Source: an uncultured Cyclobacteriaceae bacterium (lineage in GTDB: Bacteria; Bacteroidota; Bacteroidia; Cytophagales; Cyclobacteriaceae). Taken from it: a DNA stretch of 40,755 nt. How positions within the stretch are numbered: the stretch's first letter is position 1; each line of letters begins with the position of its first letter. The stretch spans positions 1-40,755 of the forward strand of contig CALGOB010000191.1 of NCBI GenBank assembly GCA_937958005.1, in the 5' to 3' direction. A program made the position numbers and the translations under genes. Below are positions 1 through 7,791 of the stretch, in pieces. Below the pieces are notes generated by a model. It searched no databases, was not told the DNA's origin, and saw only the letters and a list, made by a program, of their open reading frames with translations.

Positions 1-1
1 T

Positions 2-115
2 TACATGGAATCGGTTTTAAAAGGGACAGATCTTGACATCTCTCCTTATCTTATTTGGATATTAGACGAAACTTTTATTCATAAGCTAAAAGAAAATGTA
101 GTTGAGCCTGACTAA
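2..115 (+). CDS. 3' end of an unidentified gene (partial)
   Basis: An open frame runs in from the left edge of the window and ends at TAA 113-115, leaving 37 codons. The tail is mixed hydrophobic and charged (it includes SPYLIWILDE) and ends in a hydrophilic KENVVEPD. I do not recognise the family. The stop is followed within about 35 bases by a family A repeat, as for several other genes in this window. The start lies outside the window, so reality rests only on frame openness and plausible amino-acid use. Confidence 0.4.
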   Translation, partial: YMESVLKGTDLDISPYLIWILDETFIHKLKENVVEPD

Positions 116-147
116 TCCTTTTTGAAGTTATTCAAGCAAAACTTGAA

Positions 148-253
148 TACCCAAGGGGTATTAATTCCCCTGGTCGGGCATCCCGACTCTTGAGTCGATC
201 ATTAAATTATTGCCCATAGATACTCCGTACCCTTGGGTCGGGGTTGGTTCACT
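148..253 (+). repeat. Family A palindromic repeat, copy A1
   Basis: About 105 bases, sharing with copies at 642-738 and 38262-38358 (inverted) the order: ATCCC-type palindrome, ATTAATTCCCC, the hairpin CGACTCTTGAGTCG, ATTAAATTATTGCCCATAGA, then a C-rich/G-rich hairpin ending GGGGTTGGTTCA. A1 differs in the first palindrome (TACCCAAGGGGTA) and carries an extra GGTCGGGCATCC-like stretch before the central hairpin. It lies just downstream of the partial gene. No coding frame is apparent. Confidence 0.8.
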
Positions 254-393
254 CAGTTTTACTAAACAAATTGGTTCTAATAGGAATTTTGTAGGACTTA
301 TAGTTTTATTTTCTTTTTAAAAATGTTGAAAACCATCATGAAATCCTAGTTTACCTTAATGAAGGTCACCAAAGTAACCAAAGAACAATATAT

Positions 394-561
394 CAACCTC
401 GACCCAGTGCCTCTGCTGAGAAACCTAAGTCGCTCGCAGAAGGATAAAGATTACCTATGAACAATCTTAATGATCAACTCAACACATCCTCAAAGAAGCT
501 TCAGTGGCTGAGGAAGAGTCGGGTTGTCCGATGATGTGAATTAATATCCCTAAGGGATTAA
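394..561 (-). repeat. Family A repeat, diverged inverted long copy A5
   Basis: Read on the minus strand it begins TAATCCCTTAGGGATATTAA, contains GACTCTT and GATCATTAA, and ends with CTCAGCAGAGGCACTG followed by GGTCGAGGTTG. These are the same end blocks as the copy at 21401-21498, with a longer interior of about 165 bases. It is less conserved than A1-A3 and lies in opposite orientation between A1 and A2. The rest of 116-737 shows no gene, so this 622-base gap is mostly repeat. Confidence 0.6.
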
Positions 562-641
562 TAAATGCAAAAGTCAAATACTATTCTATAATAAATCAAT
601 TTCATTTGCATGCGCATAAAACCTAGTAGATTCAGTAAATT

Positions 642-738
642 TTTAATCCCTAAGGGATATTAATTCCCCGACTCTTGAGTCGATTATTAAATTATTGCCC
701 ATAGATACCCCGTACCCTTGGGTCGGGGTTGGTTCATT
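642..738 (+). repeat. Family A palindromic repeat, copy A2
   Basis: Typical family member of about 97 bases: ATCCCTAAGGGAT palindrome, CGACTCTTGAGTCG hairpin, and the CCCCG/CGGGG hairpin ending GGTTCATT. By eye it differs from the inverted copy at 38262-38358 at only two positions. Its right edge meets the stop codon (738-740) of the minus-strand SpoIIE-like gene, so the last gene of the chemosensory cluster ends at the repeat boundary. Confidence 0.85.
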
Positions 739-1568
739 TATTGGCCTGAGTCATCACAAAGATTCTCTAATCCATTGGAAAAATCAAAGCCTATCATCAA
801 TAAGTCATCCAACGCTTGATTAGGTCCCATCCAATTGGTCATTGAATTTTTAATGTAATTCTTTTGTTCTACCATGGGGAATTTACTTCCCTCCTCTATC
901 AGCTTTTTCAACCTAATGTTACCTAGTTTTTTGTTACCCGGTCCACCAATCAAATCTTTAACACCATCGCTCATTAGGTAAAAACTCGACTTATTATTTT
1001 TAAGGTCTATAATATGAGTCTTATATTCATGATAAAAATCGAATAAATCCCCTATTTGCATTCGATCAGCTTTTATCACCTTGAGTTTATGTTCTTCAGT
1101 TACTTCATAAAGGTTCATTTTTGCTCCAGCAAACTCCAACTCTTGCAATTGGAGATTTACTTTCACTATGCCAAAGCCAGCTCCAGTGGCAAGTAAAATA
1201 TTCTTTTTTGATTCAAACTTCAGTTTTATACTCTCATGAATATCCATCAATAGGCGATTAGGGAATTCATCAGCATTTCCAGCAAAGTTATCTTTTATTG
1301 CTTTAGCATATATCCTCGTCATGATACTTGCTAAATGGCCATTTCCAAAACAATTAAAAATCACTAAAAACAAACTAGATTGTTCTTTTTGAATCCAATA
1401 CCCATCTCCACCTACTTTATTTTTCGGTTTATTGATAATGAAAGAGTTAGGAATTAGTTCCTTAAAATAAGATTCATCAGGAAAAGTACCAAAGTAATTA
1501 TCTTCAGTCTCGTCCTTGATTCTTTTTCTACCAGGGGTTTCGGCATTTTTACTCACTTGATTGCGCAA
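738..1568 (-). CDS. SpoIIE/PP2C-like phosphatase with altered metal ligands
   Basis: 276 residues, predicted cytoplasmic. The SpoIIE-type PP2C order is visible: GGDGYW (residues 53-58), VIFNCFGNGH (69-78), ATGAGFGIV (127-135), AGAKM (147-151), LMSDGVKDLIGGPG (198-211) and ALDDLLMIGF (252-261). Family members normally have Asp-x-x-Gly-His-Gly in the second motif and Asp in the third. Here these are Asn72, Asn76 and Gly133, while Asp55, Asp201 and Asp254/255 remain. Catalysis is therefore doubtful, and a binding or regulatory role is possible. The start is TTG at 1566-1568, with GGAG about 12 bases upstream; an in-frame stop closes the frame further up and no early ATG exists. It is the last gene of the cluster, 9 bases after the CheX-like gene. 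Family confidence is fair; activity is unknown. Confidence 0.8.
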   Translation of the reverse strand: MRNQVSKNAETPGRKRIKDETEDNYFGTFPDESYFKELIPNSFIINKPKNKVGGDGYWIQKEQSSLFLVIFNCFGNGHLASIMTRIYAKAIKDNFAGNADEFPNRLLMDIHESIKLKFESKKNILLATGAGFGIVKVNLQLQELEFAGAKMNLYEVTEEHKLKVIKADRMQIGDLFDFYHEYKTHIIDLKNNKSSFYLMSDGVKDLIGGPGNKKLGNIRLKKLIEEGSKFPMVEQKNYIKNSMTNWMGPNQALDDLLMIGFDFSNGLENLCDDSGQ

Positions 1569-1577
1569 TTTTTATTC

Positions 1578-2045
1578 TTACTCCAAACCTACAACTACGA
1601 AAGCTTTATGCTTTTTCCATTTAAGAGGAATTACATAGATAGAAACATTCTTTGGAAATTGCAACTCTTCGGGTTTCCCCTTAAAGACTATCGGTACAGA
1701 TATCATAAAGTTTGCCCCTAGGTTTGCCCTTACATTTCCTGCAACTACATTGGAAATTTCACCTGCCATATCTAAAATATCAGCATTAGATGCGTCTTCT
1801 ATACCTAAGAAAATATTGATTAAATCTTCAAACATAGTCTTGTCGGCAGATATGTAGACAAAGCCTTTCTTACTACCAGATATTCCGATCATACCAGTGA
1901 AATCCTTTAAAACAATCTCTTCAGATTCTTTTAGATAAGGAATACCCATTTCAGAATTAACCTCGGTCAATACTTTAAAATAATTACTCACTGAGTCAAT
2001 GAATAACTTACATGTTGCCTCAAACTCCTCTTTTCTCCGTTCCAT
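1578..2045 (-). CDS. cheX: CheX-like chemotaxis phosphatase
   Basis: 155-residue single-domain protein resembling CheX/CheC phosphatases, which remove phosphate from CheY-type regulators. The helix DMAGEISNVVAGNVRANLG holds the family Glu-x-x-Asn active-site pair (Glu96, Asn99), preceded by the usual acidic residue (Asp92) and followed by a proline after IVSP-type strand residues. The length fits CheX. The gene begins at ATG 2043-2045 inside the 3' end of the upstream response-regulator gene (26-base overlap), so the two are probably translated together. The likely substrate is that regulator or another receiver of the cluster. A CheC assignment cannot be excluded, but one intact Glu-Asn site and short length favour CheX. 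Confidence 0.8.
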   Translation of the reverse strand: MERRKEEFEATCKLFIDSVSNYFKVLTEVNSEMGIPYLKESEEIVLKDFTGMIGISGSKKGFVYISADKTMFEDLINIFLGIEDASNADILDMAGEISNVVAGNVRANLGANFMISVPIVFKGKPEELQFPKNVSIYVIPLKWKKHKAFVVVGLE

Positions 2046-2415
2046 CGGATGATTTGTGTTTTAGTAATTTATCAAACGCTTTAGATAATGCCATTGAATT
2101 CACAGGTTTATATAAAAAACCTCTTGCGCCTTTGTCTAAAGCTTGTAACCCAGTTAATTTATCAGAGAGAGCGGTTATAATCATCACTTTTGCCTGAGGA
2201 TGTATCTTCATAATCTCAACTAAACAGGTAATACCATCCATTTCGGGCATTGTAATATCTAAAGTAATAATGTCCGGTTTCTTTTCTTTAACCAGTTCCA
2301 ATGCCTCTACACCAGTAGCTGCAGTCCCAACAATTTCAAGATTATAGTGACCCAAATTGCGTTCTATCGTTCTCCGCATGATAGAGGAATCATCTACTAT
2401 TAATAACTTTATCAT
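2020..2415 (-). CDS. Single-domain response regulator (CheY-like)
   Basis: 131 residues, one receiver domain. The acidic pocket is LLIVDDSS near residues 4-11, the phospho-acceptor Asp is in IITLDITMPEMDG (about residues 50-62), the switch Thr/Ser is in MIITALS, and the conserved Lys is in LYKPVN. No output domain follows; a short charged tail ends the protein. Its ATG overlaps the TGA of the NIT-type kinase (ATGA at 2412-2415), and its 3' end overlaps the CheX-like gene. It is therefore the natural phosphotransfer partner of that kinase, with the CheX-like protein as candidate phosphatase. All receiver active-site residues are present. Confidence 0.9.
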   Translation of the reverse strand: MIKLLIVDDSSIMRRTIERNLGHYNLEIVGTAATGVEALELVKEKKPDIITLDITMPEMDGITCLVEIMKIHPQAKVMIITALSDKLTGLQALDKGARGFLYKPVNSMALSKAFDKLLKHKSSDGTEKRGV

Positions 2416-5018
2416 ACTTCGTTGCTTATTTCTATATCTCCTTTCAAAGGAAATTTTATTACCATTTCAAAGAATTTTTTATGCTCAGAATTGATGGTAA
2501 ATTGTCCATCATGTTCTTCTATTATTGATTTTACAAGTCCTAGACCTTCACCCCTACCTGCATATTCATCTATTTGATTTGCAGTAGAAAAGCCACTATG
2601 AAATAACAAATCTATGATTTTATCTTTATCATTTAGTTTATGAGCTATTATCCCTTTAGAAATAGCGGATTCTTGTATTTTCTTTAGGTCAATTCCCTCA
2701 CCATCATCAAAATAAATAATAGTCATTTCATTTTCTTCTTCTTGGTCTAATGTGATAGAAATATTTCCTTTCTCTATTTTATTAAGAGCCAATCTATCAT
2801 GCCTAGGTTCAATTCCGTGTGAAAGAGAGTTCCTGATTAATTGAATCATTACATCTTTAAATGGAGTAATGTAATTATCTGGAATCACAATATTTTTGTC
2901 ATTCTCAAAATCAAAGTTAACTTCTTTGCCTATTTCCTTACTAATTCTATGTAATCCTTTTTCTAATGAGTCAATTACTAAAATATTTGAAACTACGTGT
3001 CCTGTAGTAGGGAAGTTTTTATAGATATCAGCAACTTTTCTTAGTAGTTCACTCATATAAACCAATACCTTATCTAATTCATCAATTTCAAATAATAAAG
3101 ATAAGAAATCATTTCCAGTAACATTTTTTTGTTTCATACTGGTAATAGTTTCTTCAATTTTATGGAGTTTATCAGTAACTAACTGTAAACCTATCAATGA
3201 AGCATTGCCTTTGATATTATGGATTGCCTGAAAAGTGAATGTTAACAAATCTCCCATATCATTGTCACCATTTCTTTCAAATTCTTCAGATATAGACCTC
3301 AACCCTTTACGAGAGTTAAACAAGAATCCTCTTAGTAAGGAAGGATCTATTTTTAGAATGCTTAAGAGTTGTTCGGTTTCTATTTTCTTATTTGCTTCTG
3401 CGTCCTCTATATGCTGTTGTAGCAGTACTGATTCTGTTTCATCAGATACGGTTACTAGGATATTTTGAATCTCACTATCTCTAATGACTCGTGAGAATAA
3501 AATCCGGACATACTTCGTATTGATAATCCCATCTTGATCTGTAAATATTTTAACCTGTTCTACAGGATTCAGTTGATTTACTACTTCTTCATCCATGTCT
3601 TCATTAAAGAGATGTCTCATAAACATCTCCAGCGCTTCTAAGTCTCTAGGGATAACCAGAGGCCTCATAAAGTTTGAAAAGTTTTCATTCGCGATAGACT
3701 GATTATCAAAAATCACTTCCATTGCTTTGGAGTATTGATTACTGATTTTAAAACTAGGATCTAATAAGAAGATACCTTGCTGAACATTTTCTAGTATTAC
3801 CTCAGATTGTTTATATGTATTTTCATACATTTCTGTTGCCTTATCCCTTGCTTCTTGAGTTTCTTTTTGGGATATATTGACTGTTTCTACCATTTTATTG
3901 AAAGTATTGGCATATTGACCAATCTCATCATTACTTTCAATGTCAATTTTTTGTGACAAATCACCAGATGATAACTTTCTTGTAAAGTCTTCTAGTTTTT
4001 TTACATTACCTAGTAGATTAACAGCTATTGTCCAGGTAATTAATAAGGCAATCACTCCTATTAAAATATCCAATACTAAAAAACCCCATAATCCGACCTT
4101 AGCTTTGCTTGCTATGATTTCAGTTTGTAGATGGATGGTTTCTGCTAAATAGTCTTCTACCTTCTTAAGTGAATTAATCTTACCGGTAATTACCTTATAC
4201 CAGTAATTTGGGTTTTCCTCTTGATTACTTCTTGATAATATTACTTCTCGTAACCTGACAACTTCTTCTACTTCTTTTCCTTCTACTATATTATTATAAT
4301 AACTCTCGGATTCTGAATCTGAAATTATCAAAAAGGATTTCATATAAGCTTCTTGCTCAGCTACAAGACTTGCAAATCTTCTTACCAAATCTTCCCTTCT
4401 ATCTTGTAAAGAGAAAAGCTGAGTTCCTATAGCTCTTTCTATACTTGCCAACTCTTTAGATTCTAAAAAGTAAATCATCGCATGCACCTGTTGGGTCACT
4501 TGTTTATCGCGAGTCTCTTTGATCAATTCATTAACAGCCAATAAAGCGATGGAGTTTATTTCTGCATATGCTTCTATTGCCTGATCTGTATTGATAGAAT
4601 TTCTATCTACAGCTTTTCGCAATTCTTGAAGCTTTCCAAATTGATCATTTAATTTATCGATATCTCTTCTGTGAAGCTTTAATAGGTCTTGACTATTCTT
4701 TTCCTTCAATTCGTTAAGATAGGCTGTCAGTGTACTGTCAGTACGCTTTCTTTGTGTAACTAGCTCTTCCTTAAATTTATCGATTGAAGAATTAGTTGTT
4801 AAAATACCTGAAGTGATCCCTCTTTCTTTTTGAATTTCATGAACAACGTGATTGATTTCAACTCCAAGTACAATAGCTTTATTTAGCCGGTTGGAGTCTT
4901 GGTAATCATAGTAGTGATGTTTTATTTGAAAAATATCAAAGAATATGATAATCATAATCAATGGAATGATTACGATACCAAATTTTGCTTTAATTGGAAG
5001 GTTATGTAAGCTTTTCAT
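2412..5018 (-). CDS. Membrane CheA-like kinase: NIT-HAMP-PAS-Hpt-HATPase
   Basis: 868 residues. A first membrane segment (about 12-30) is followed by an extracytoplasmic region (about 35-300) with the NIT signature EIQKERGITSG and LVTQRKRTD, a domain associated with nitrate/nitrite sensing in some proteins. A second segment (about 308-335), a HAMP region (about 336-390) and a PAS-like region (about 400-535) follow. AIHNIKGNASLIGL then gives an Hpt-type phospho-acceptor, His600. The ATPase is CheA-like: LIRNSLSHGIE (727-737), DDGEGID (771-777), HSGFST (807-812) and GRGEGLGL (821-828). The protein ends at the ATPase, so there is no CheW-like P5 domain and coupling to a receptor array is unlikely. 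It is effectively a CheA core fused to its own transmembrane sensor. ATGA coupling links it to the next regulator gene. The ligand is not known. Confidence 0.9.
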   Translation of the reverse strand: MKSLHNLPIKAKFGIVIIPLIMIIIFFDIFQIKHHYYDYQDSNRLNKAIVLGVEINHVVHEIQKERGITSGILTTNSSIDKFKEELVTQRKRTDSTLTAYLNELKEKNSQDLLKLHRRDIDKLNDQFGKLQELRKAVDRNSINTDQAIEAYAEINSIALLAVNELIKETRDKQVTQQVHAMIYFLESKELASIERAIGTQLFSLQDRREDLVRRFASLVAEQEAYMKSFLIISDSESESYYNNIVEGKEVEEVVRLREVILSRSNQEENPNYWYKVITGKINSLKKVEDYLAETIHLQTEIIASKAKVGLWGFLVLDILIGVIALLITWTIAVNLLGNVKKLEDFTRKLSSGDLSQKIDIESNDEIGQYANTFNKMVETVNISQKETQEARDKATEMYENTYKQSEVILENVQQGIFLLDPSFKISNQYSKAMEVIFDNQSIANENFSNFMRPLVIPRDLEALEMFMRHLFNEDMDEEVVNQLNPVEQVKIFTDQDGIINTKYVRILFSRVIRDSEIQNILVTVSDETESVLLQQHIEDAEANKKIETEQLLSILKIDPSLLRGFLFNSRKGLRSISEEFERNGDNDMGDLLTFTFQAIHNIKGNASLIGLQLVTDKLHKIEETITSMKQKNVTGNDFLSLLFEIDELDKVLVYMSELLRKVADIYKNFPTTGHVVSNILVIDSLEKGLHRISKEIGKEVNFDFENDKNIVIPDNYITPFKDVMIQLIRNSLSHGIEPRHDRLALNKIEKGNISITLDQEEENEMTIIYFDDGEGIDLKKIQESAISKGIIAHKLNDKDKIIDLLFHSGFSTANQIDEYAGRGEGLGLVKSIIEEHDGQFTINSEHKKFFEMVIKFPLKGDIEISNEV

Positions 5019-5088
5019 GTGATTTTTAATAACTTCATTATAACCGTTTTTAGGTTACTTAATAATTTCTAGCTGGTAAATTGTGTTA

Positions 5089-5454
5089 TTAATCCAACAT
5101 TACTTTATTAGCAATCTCTAACAGTTTATCTGCCGTGAATGGTTTTACAACATAATCTGCTGCTCCTAATGCTAACCCTTTATTTACGACTGTCTGCTGT
5201 CCTACAGCACTAATCATGATTACCTTTGAATCAAGTCCTTCTTCTCTTAATTCCTTAAGAATTTCTAGGCCCATCATATCAGGTAGTACATTGTCTAAAG
5301 TGATTAGGTCGGGTTGTAACTCTAATGATAATTCAATGGCAGATTCACCGTCTGCAGCCTCACCTACTATTTCAAAACCTTTTCCACTCAGTGCGTCCTT
5401 AATGAGGGATCTCATATAAATGGAATCATCTATTACCAGTACGCTATTACTCAT
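5089..5454 (-). CDS. cheY: CheY-type response regulator
   Basis: 121-residue receiver domain with no output domain, the usual size of CheY. VLVIDDSIYMRSLI gives the acidic pair, LITLDNVLPD the phospho-acceptor Asp near residue 54, VIMISAVG the switch Ser, and DYVVKPF the conserved Lys. The ITLD-x-x-x-PD form is common in CheY proteins of cheA/cheC-containing clusters. It starts at ATG 5452-5454, 130 bases after the CheC-like gene and 70 bases before the NIT-type kinase. It could serve CheA, the NIT kinase or both. A second CheY lies at 15749-16129, so the cluster has at least two free receivers besides the one at 2020-2415. Confidence 0.92.
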   Translation of the reverse strand: MSNSVLVIDDSIYMRSLIKDALSGKGFEIVGEAADGESAIELSLELQPDLITLDNVLPDMMGLEILKELREEGLDSKVIMISAVGQQTVVNKGLALGAADYVVKPFTADKLLEIANKVMLD

Positions 5455-5516
5455 ATTATATTTATTTTGTCGTTTTCTTAATGTTTAACCTTACTTGTTG
5501 TTGACTCTTTAGTCTA

Positions 5517-5524
5517 CAAACATA
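5517..5524 (-). promoter_or_regulatory. Possible Bacteroidota -7 promoter element
   Basis: On the minus strand this reads TATGTTTG, matching the Bacteroidota -7 consensus TAnnTTTG. It lies 63 bases upstream of the cheY start at 5454, inside the 130-base gap after the CheC-like gene, the largest gap in this half of the cluster. No clear TTTG -33 element is present at the expected spacing, so support is weak. Confidence 0.25.
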
Positions 5525-5584
5525 TTATTTAACAATCTTTTACTTATTACCCTTTATATAAATATTTTCAAATATTTACATAAG

Positions 5585-6187
5585 TTAGGATACTTCTTTG
5601 ATCTTATTCATGAACTCATCTTGCACCATCCATACAAAATGTGGCGCTATTCCAAGTTCTGATCCGCTAAAGATAGCCTTAAAGTGAATCACTGTATCAA
5701 ATACTTTCGATTCTTTCCCAAGATAGTCATTTACATCTTCAGGTTTAACCACATGTAGCGATGGCACCTGACCATATAAGTCTAACCCTAAGAAATTGGC
5801 AAACTCTGTTATCACAGCAGCTGCTACCATATTATCTATCTCAGTTAAAAAGCCCATTTTCATCATTTTAGCTTGTTCTGAATCATCGGCAAGAACTTTC
5901 TCAGGCAAACAAGCTCTATTAATTTTATCTACCTCATCAGCAGTGAAAATTAAATGACAAGAACCTTTCAAGTCACCCATCAACTCTGTTTTAAGTAAAG
6001 ATACACTACTACCGTCAAGCATGTTATACTTACTGCCTATTCCTTGTGCATCATTTCCATAATCCACTTTCTCTATATTAATAGGGCTTTGTAAAATCTG
6101 TTCCATAGAGGTCTTCGCCATGGATAAGCCACCATTAATAAGTTTGGTTGCTACTTCTATTTCATTTTCTCCTAAATTATTTAGCAT
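5585..6187 (-). CDS. CheC-like phosphatase
   Basis: 200 residues, length typical of CheC, which dephosphorylates CheY-P and can bind CheD. One active-site helix is clear: LTEIDNMVAAAV gives Glu116-x-x-Asn119, with Pro142 23 residues later as in the family signature. The N-terminal copy expected in two-site CheC proteins would lie near KLINGGLSMAKTSM; it keeps Asn19 but has Lys16 where Glu is expected, so only one site looks functional. The gene lies just downstream of cheB and cheD, the usual company of cheC. The start ATG is at 6185-6187. CheX is the alternative name; length and the N-terminal repeat-like helix favour CheC. Confidence 0.75.
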   Translation of the reverse strand: MLNNLGENEIEVATKLINGGLSMAKTSMEQILQSPINIEKVDYGNDAQGIGSKYNMLDGSSVSLLKTELMGDLKGSCHLIFTADEVDKINRACLPEKVLADDSEQAKMMKMGFLTEIDNMVAAAVITEFANFLGLDLYGQVPSLHVVKPEDVNDYLGKESKVFDTVIHFKAIFSGSELGIAPHFVWMVQDEFMNKIKEVS

Positions 6188-6256
6188 GTGTCTGATTTTT
6201 AATAATTCTTTAATTGCTTGATCATTCCGTAATTTTAATATTCAACTATTCAATTT

Positions 6257-7306
6257 TTAAATATCACTTAAGTAAGTTGCTACTTGTTTTAAATTCATAA
6301 TATGTTTTGCTGCTTCTAAATTGACGGCTTCTTTAGGCATACCAAACACAACGCTTGACTCTTCATCTTGCGCTACTGTATCCCCGCCTAAATTCTTCAT
6401 TTCTAAAAGCCCTTTAGCACCGTCCTTTCCCATTCCTGTTAACAAAACCCCAATGGCTTGATTACCTGCATACCTGGCAACAGATTTAAAAAGTACATCT
6501 ACAGAAGGCATGTGTCTATTAACCAACGGCCCACTTTTTACTTCTACTACATAAGAAGTTCCTTGCCGCTTAAGCATCATGTGTTTATCTCCTGGAGCTA
6601 TTAATGCCAACCCATTCATTACAATGTCACCATCAGTTGCTTCTTTTACTTCAATACGGCAATCCGCATTGAGTCTATCGGCAAATTGACTAGTAAACAT
6701 TTTAGGCATATGCTGTACAATAACTACTCCTGGTGAATTTTCATCAAGGTTCATCAAAACATTCTTGATTGCCTCTGTTCCACCAGTAGAAGCACCTATT
6801 GCAATCACTTTTCTTGAAGGAACTAATGGTTGATTAATTGCTTTATCAGTCTTTTTGATAGGCTTGATCTTAGCAATCTCTTTCTGATTCAGTTTCTTCA
6901 AATTCGCTCTCGCAGCAGACTTAACCACATTACATAAATAAACAGCATGTCTATCTAACTCATCTCCGTTTGTAATCTGAGGTTTGTGCATTACATCAAC
7001 TGCACCGTATTCAAGGGCTTTAAGCGCTTCATTAGTTCCTCTTTTACTTAATGTAGAAATCACAACCACAGGAATTGGATGTTGATTCATGAGTTTTTTT
7101 AAGAAGGTAATACCATCCATTTTAGGCATTTCAATATCCAAAGTAATGACGTCTGGTACAGCTTCTTTAATCTGTCTAACGGCATCATATGGATCATTGG
7201 CCATCCCCATTATTTCTAAGTCTTCATCTTTGCTCAAAACAGTCTTAAGTGACTGTCTCACTAGATTTGAATCATCAATAATCAATATTTTTATCTTACT
7301 TTTCAA
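6257..7306 (-). CDS. cheB: CheB: receptor methylesterase/deamidase
   Basis: 349 residues, standard CheB. A receiver domain (about 1-125) has IIDDSN, phospho-acceptor Asp57 in VITLDIEMPKMDG and KP near 108-109. A charged linker (about 130-163) leads to the methylesterase domain with catalytic Ser173 in IGASTGGTEAI, His199 in IVQHMP and Asp295 in LTGMGKDGAKG. It removes methyl groups from, and may deamidate, the two MCPs of this cluster. The first codon is TTG at 7304-7306, overlapping the TGA of cheD (TTGA). No ATG occurs before residue 33, which is inside the receiver fold, so TTG initiation by translational coupling is the best reading. Confidence 0.95.
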   Translation of the reverse strand: MKSKIKILIIDDSNLVRQSLKTVLSKDEDLEIMGMANDPYDAVRQIKEAVPDVITLDIEMPKMDGITFLKKLMNQHPIPVVVISTLSKRGTNEALKALEYGAVDVMHKPQITNGDELDRHAVYLCNVVKSAARANLKKLNQKEIAKIKPIKKTDKAINQPLVPSRKVIAIGASTGGTEAIKNVLMNLDENSPGVVIVQHMPKMFTSQFADRLNADCRIEVKEATDGDIVMNGLALIAPGDKHMMLKRQGTSYVVEVKSGPLVNRHMPSVDVLFKSVARYAGNQAIGVLLTGMGKDGAKGLLEMKNLGGDTVAQDEESSVVFGMPKEAVNLEAAKHIMNLKQVATYLSDI

Positions 7307-7791
7307 TCCTGAAAGATATTTTTAGAAGCTGGACGTATTAATTTCATTTTGACAACTCCTGTACTGGTATTAAATATTATTTTTCTCCCCAAAGTGCCTA
7401 AAGTACTCTCAGCCACTAACGGAATCTTATGTTCATTTAAAAATTGAGCTGCCATCTCTCTATTTCTAGCACCTATTTGCATAGTGAAATTTGATTGATT
7501 GGCTCCTCCAAACATTTTTGCCTCTATGGAGTTTTTTCTACTACCCAAACTAATCATTCGTGCCAATAACTTTTCCATGGCTATATTTCCATATTTTGCG
7601 GAAGCTAGCCCCTCTCCATTCCACAATGGCAACATAAAATGATTAATACCGCCAATATTCTTTTCTTTATCGATCAAACAAACCGAAATGCATGAACCCA
7701 AAACTGTAGTTACAATAAACGGTTTATCACTAACAAAGAAGTTAGATGGGTACAAATAATGTTGTTCTATATCTATCTTTTTCTCAATCAA
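7303..7791 (-). CDS. cheD: CheD: receptor glutamine deamidase
   Basis: 162 residues. The CheD catalytic set is present: Thr28 and Cys34 in TTVLGSC and His51 in GGINHFMLP, with the same Thr-to-Cys (6) and Cys-to-His (17) spacing as the Thermotoga enzyme. KMFGGAN follows. The enzyme deamidates glutamines in MCP methylation regions and can pair with CheC, which is encoded nearby. The frame opens with TTG at 7789-7791 overlapping the TGA of the kinase-like gene (TTGA). An in-frame TGA lies just upstream and there is no ATG before residue 53, so a TTG start is required unless another non-ATG codon is used. Confidence 0.95.
   Translation of the reverse strand: MIEKKIDIEQHYLYPSNFFVSDKPFIVTTVLGSCISVCLIDKEKNIGGINHFMLPLWNGEGLASAKYGNIAMEKLLARMISLGSRKNSIEAKMFGGANQSNFTMQIGARNREMAAQFLNEHKIPLVAESTLGTLGRKIIFNTSTGVVKMKLIRPASKNIFQD

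Noticed and set aside
148-738. Repeat cluster as a CRISPR array
   Set aside because: Copies differ in length and orientation, are not regularly spaced, and no cas gene is present.
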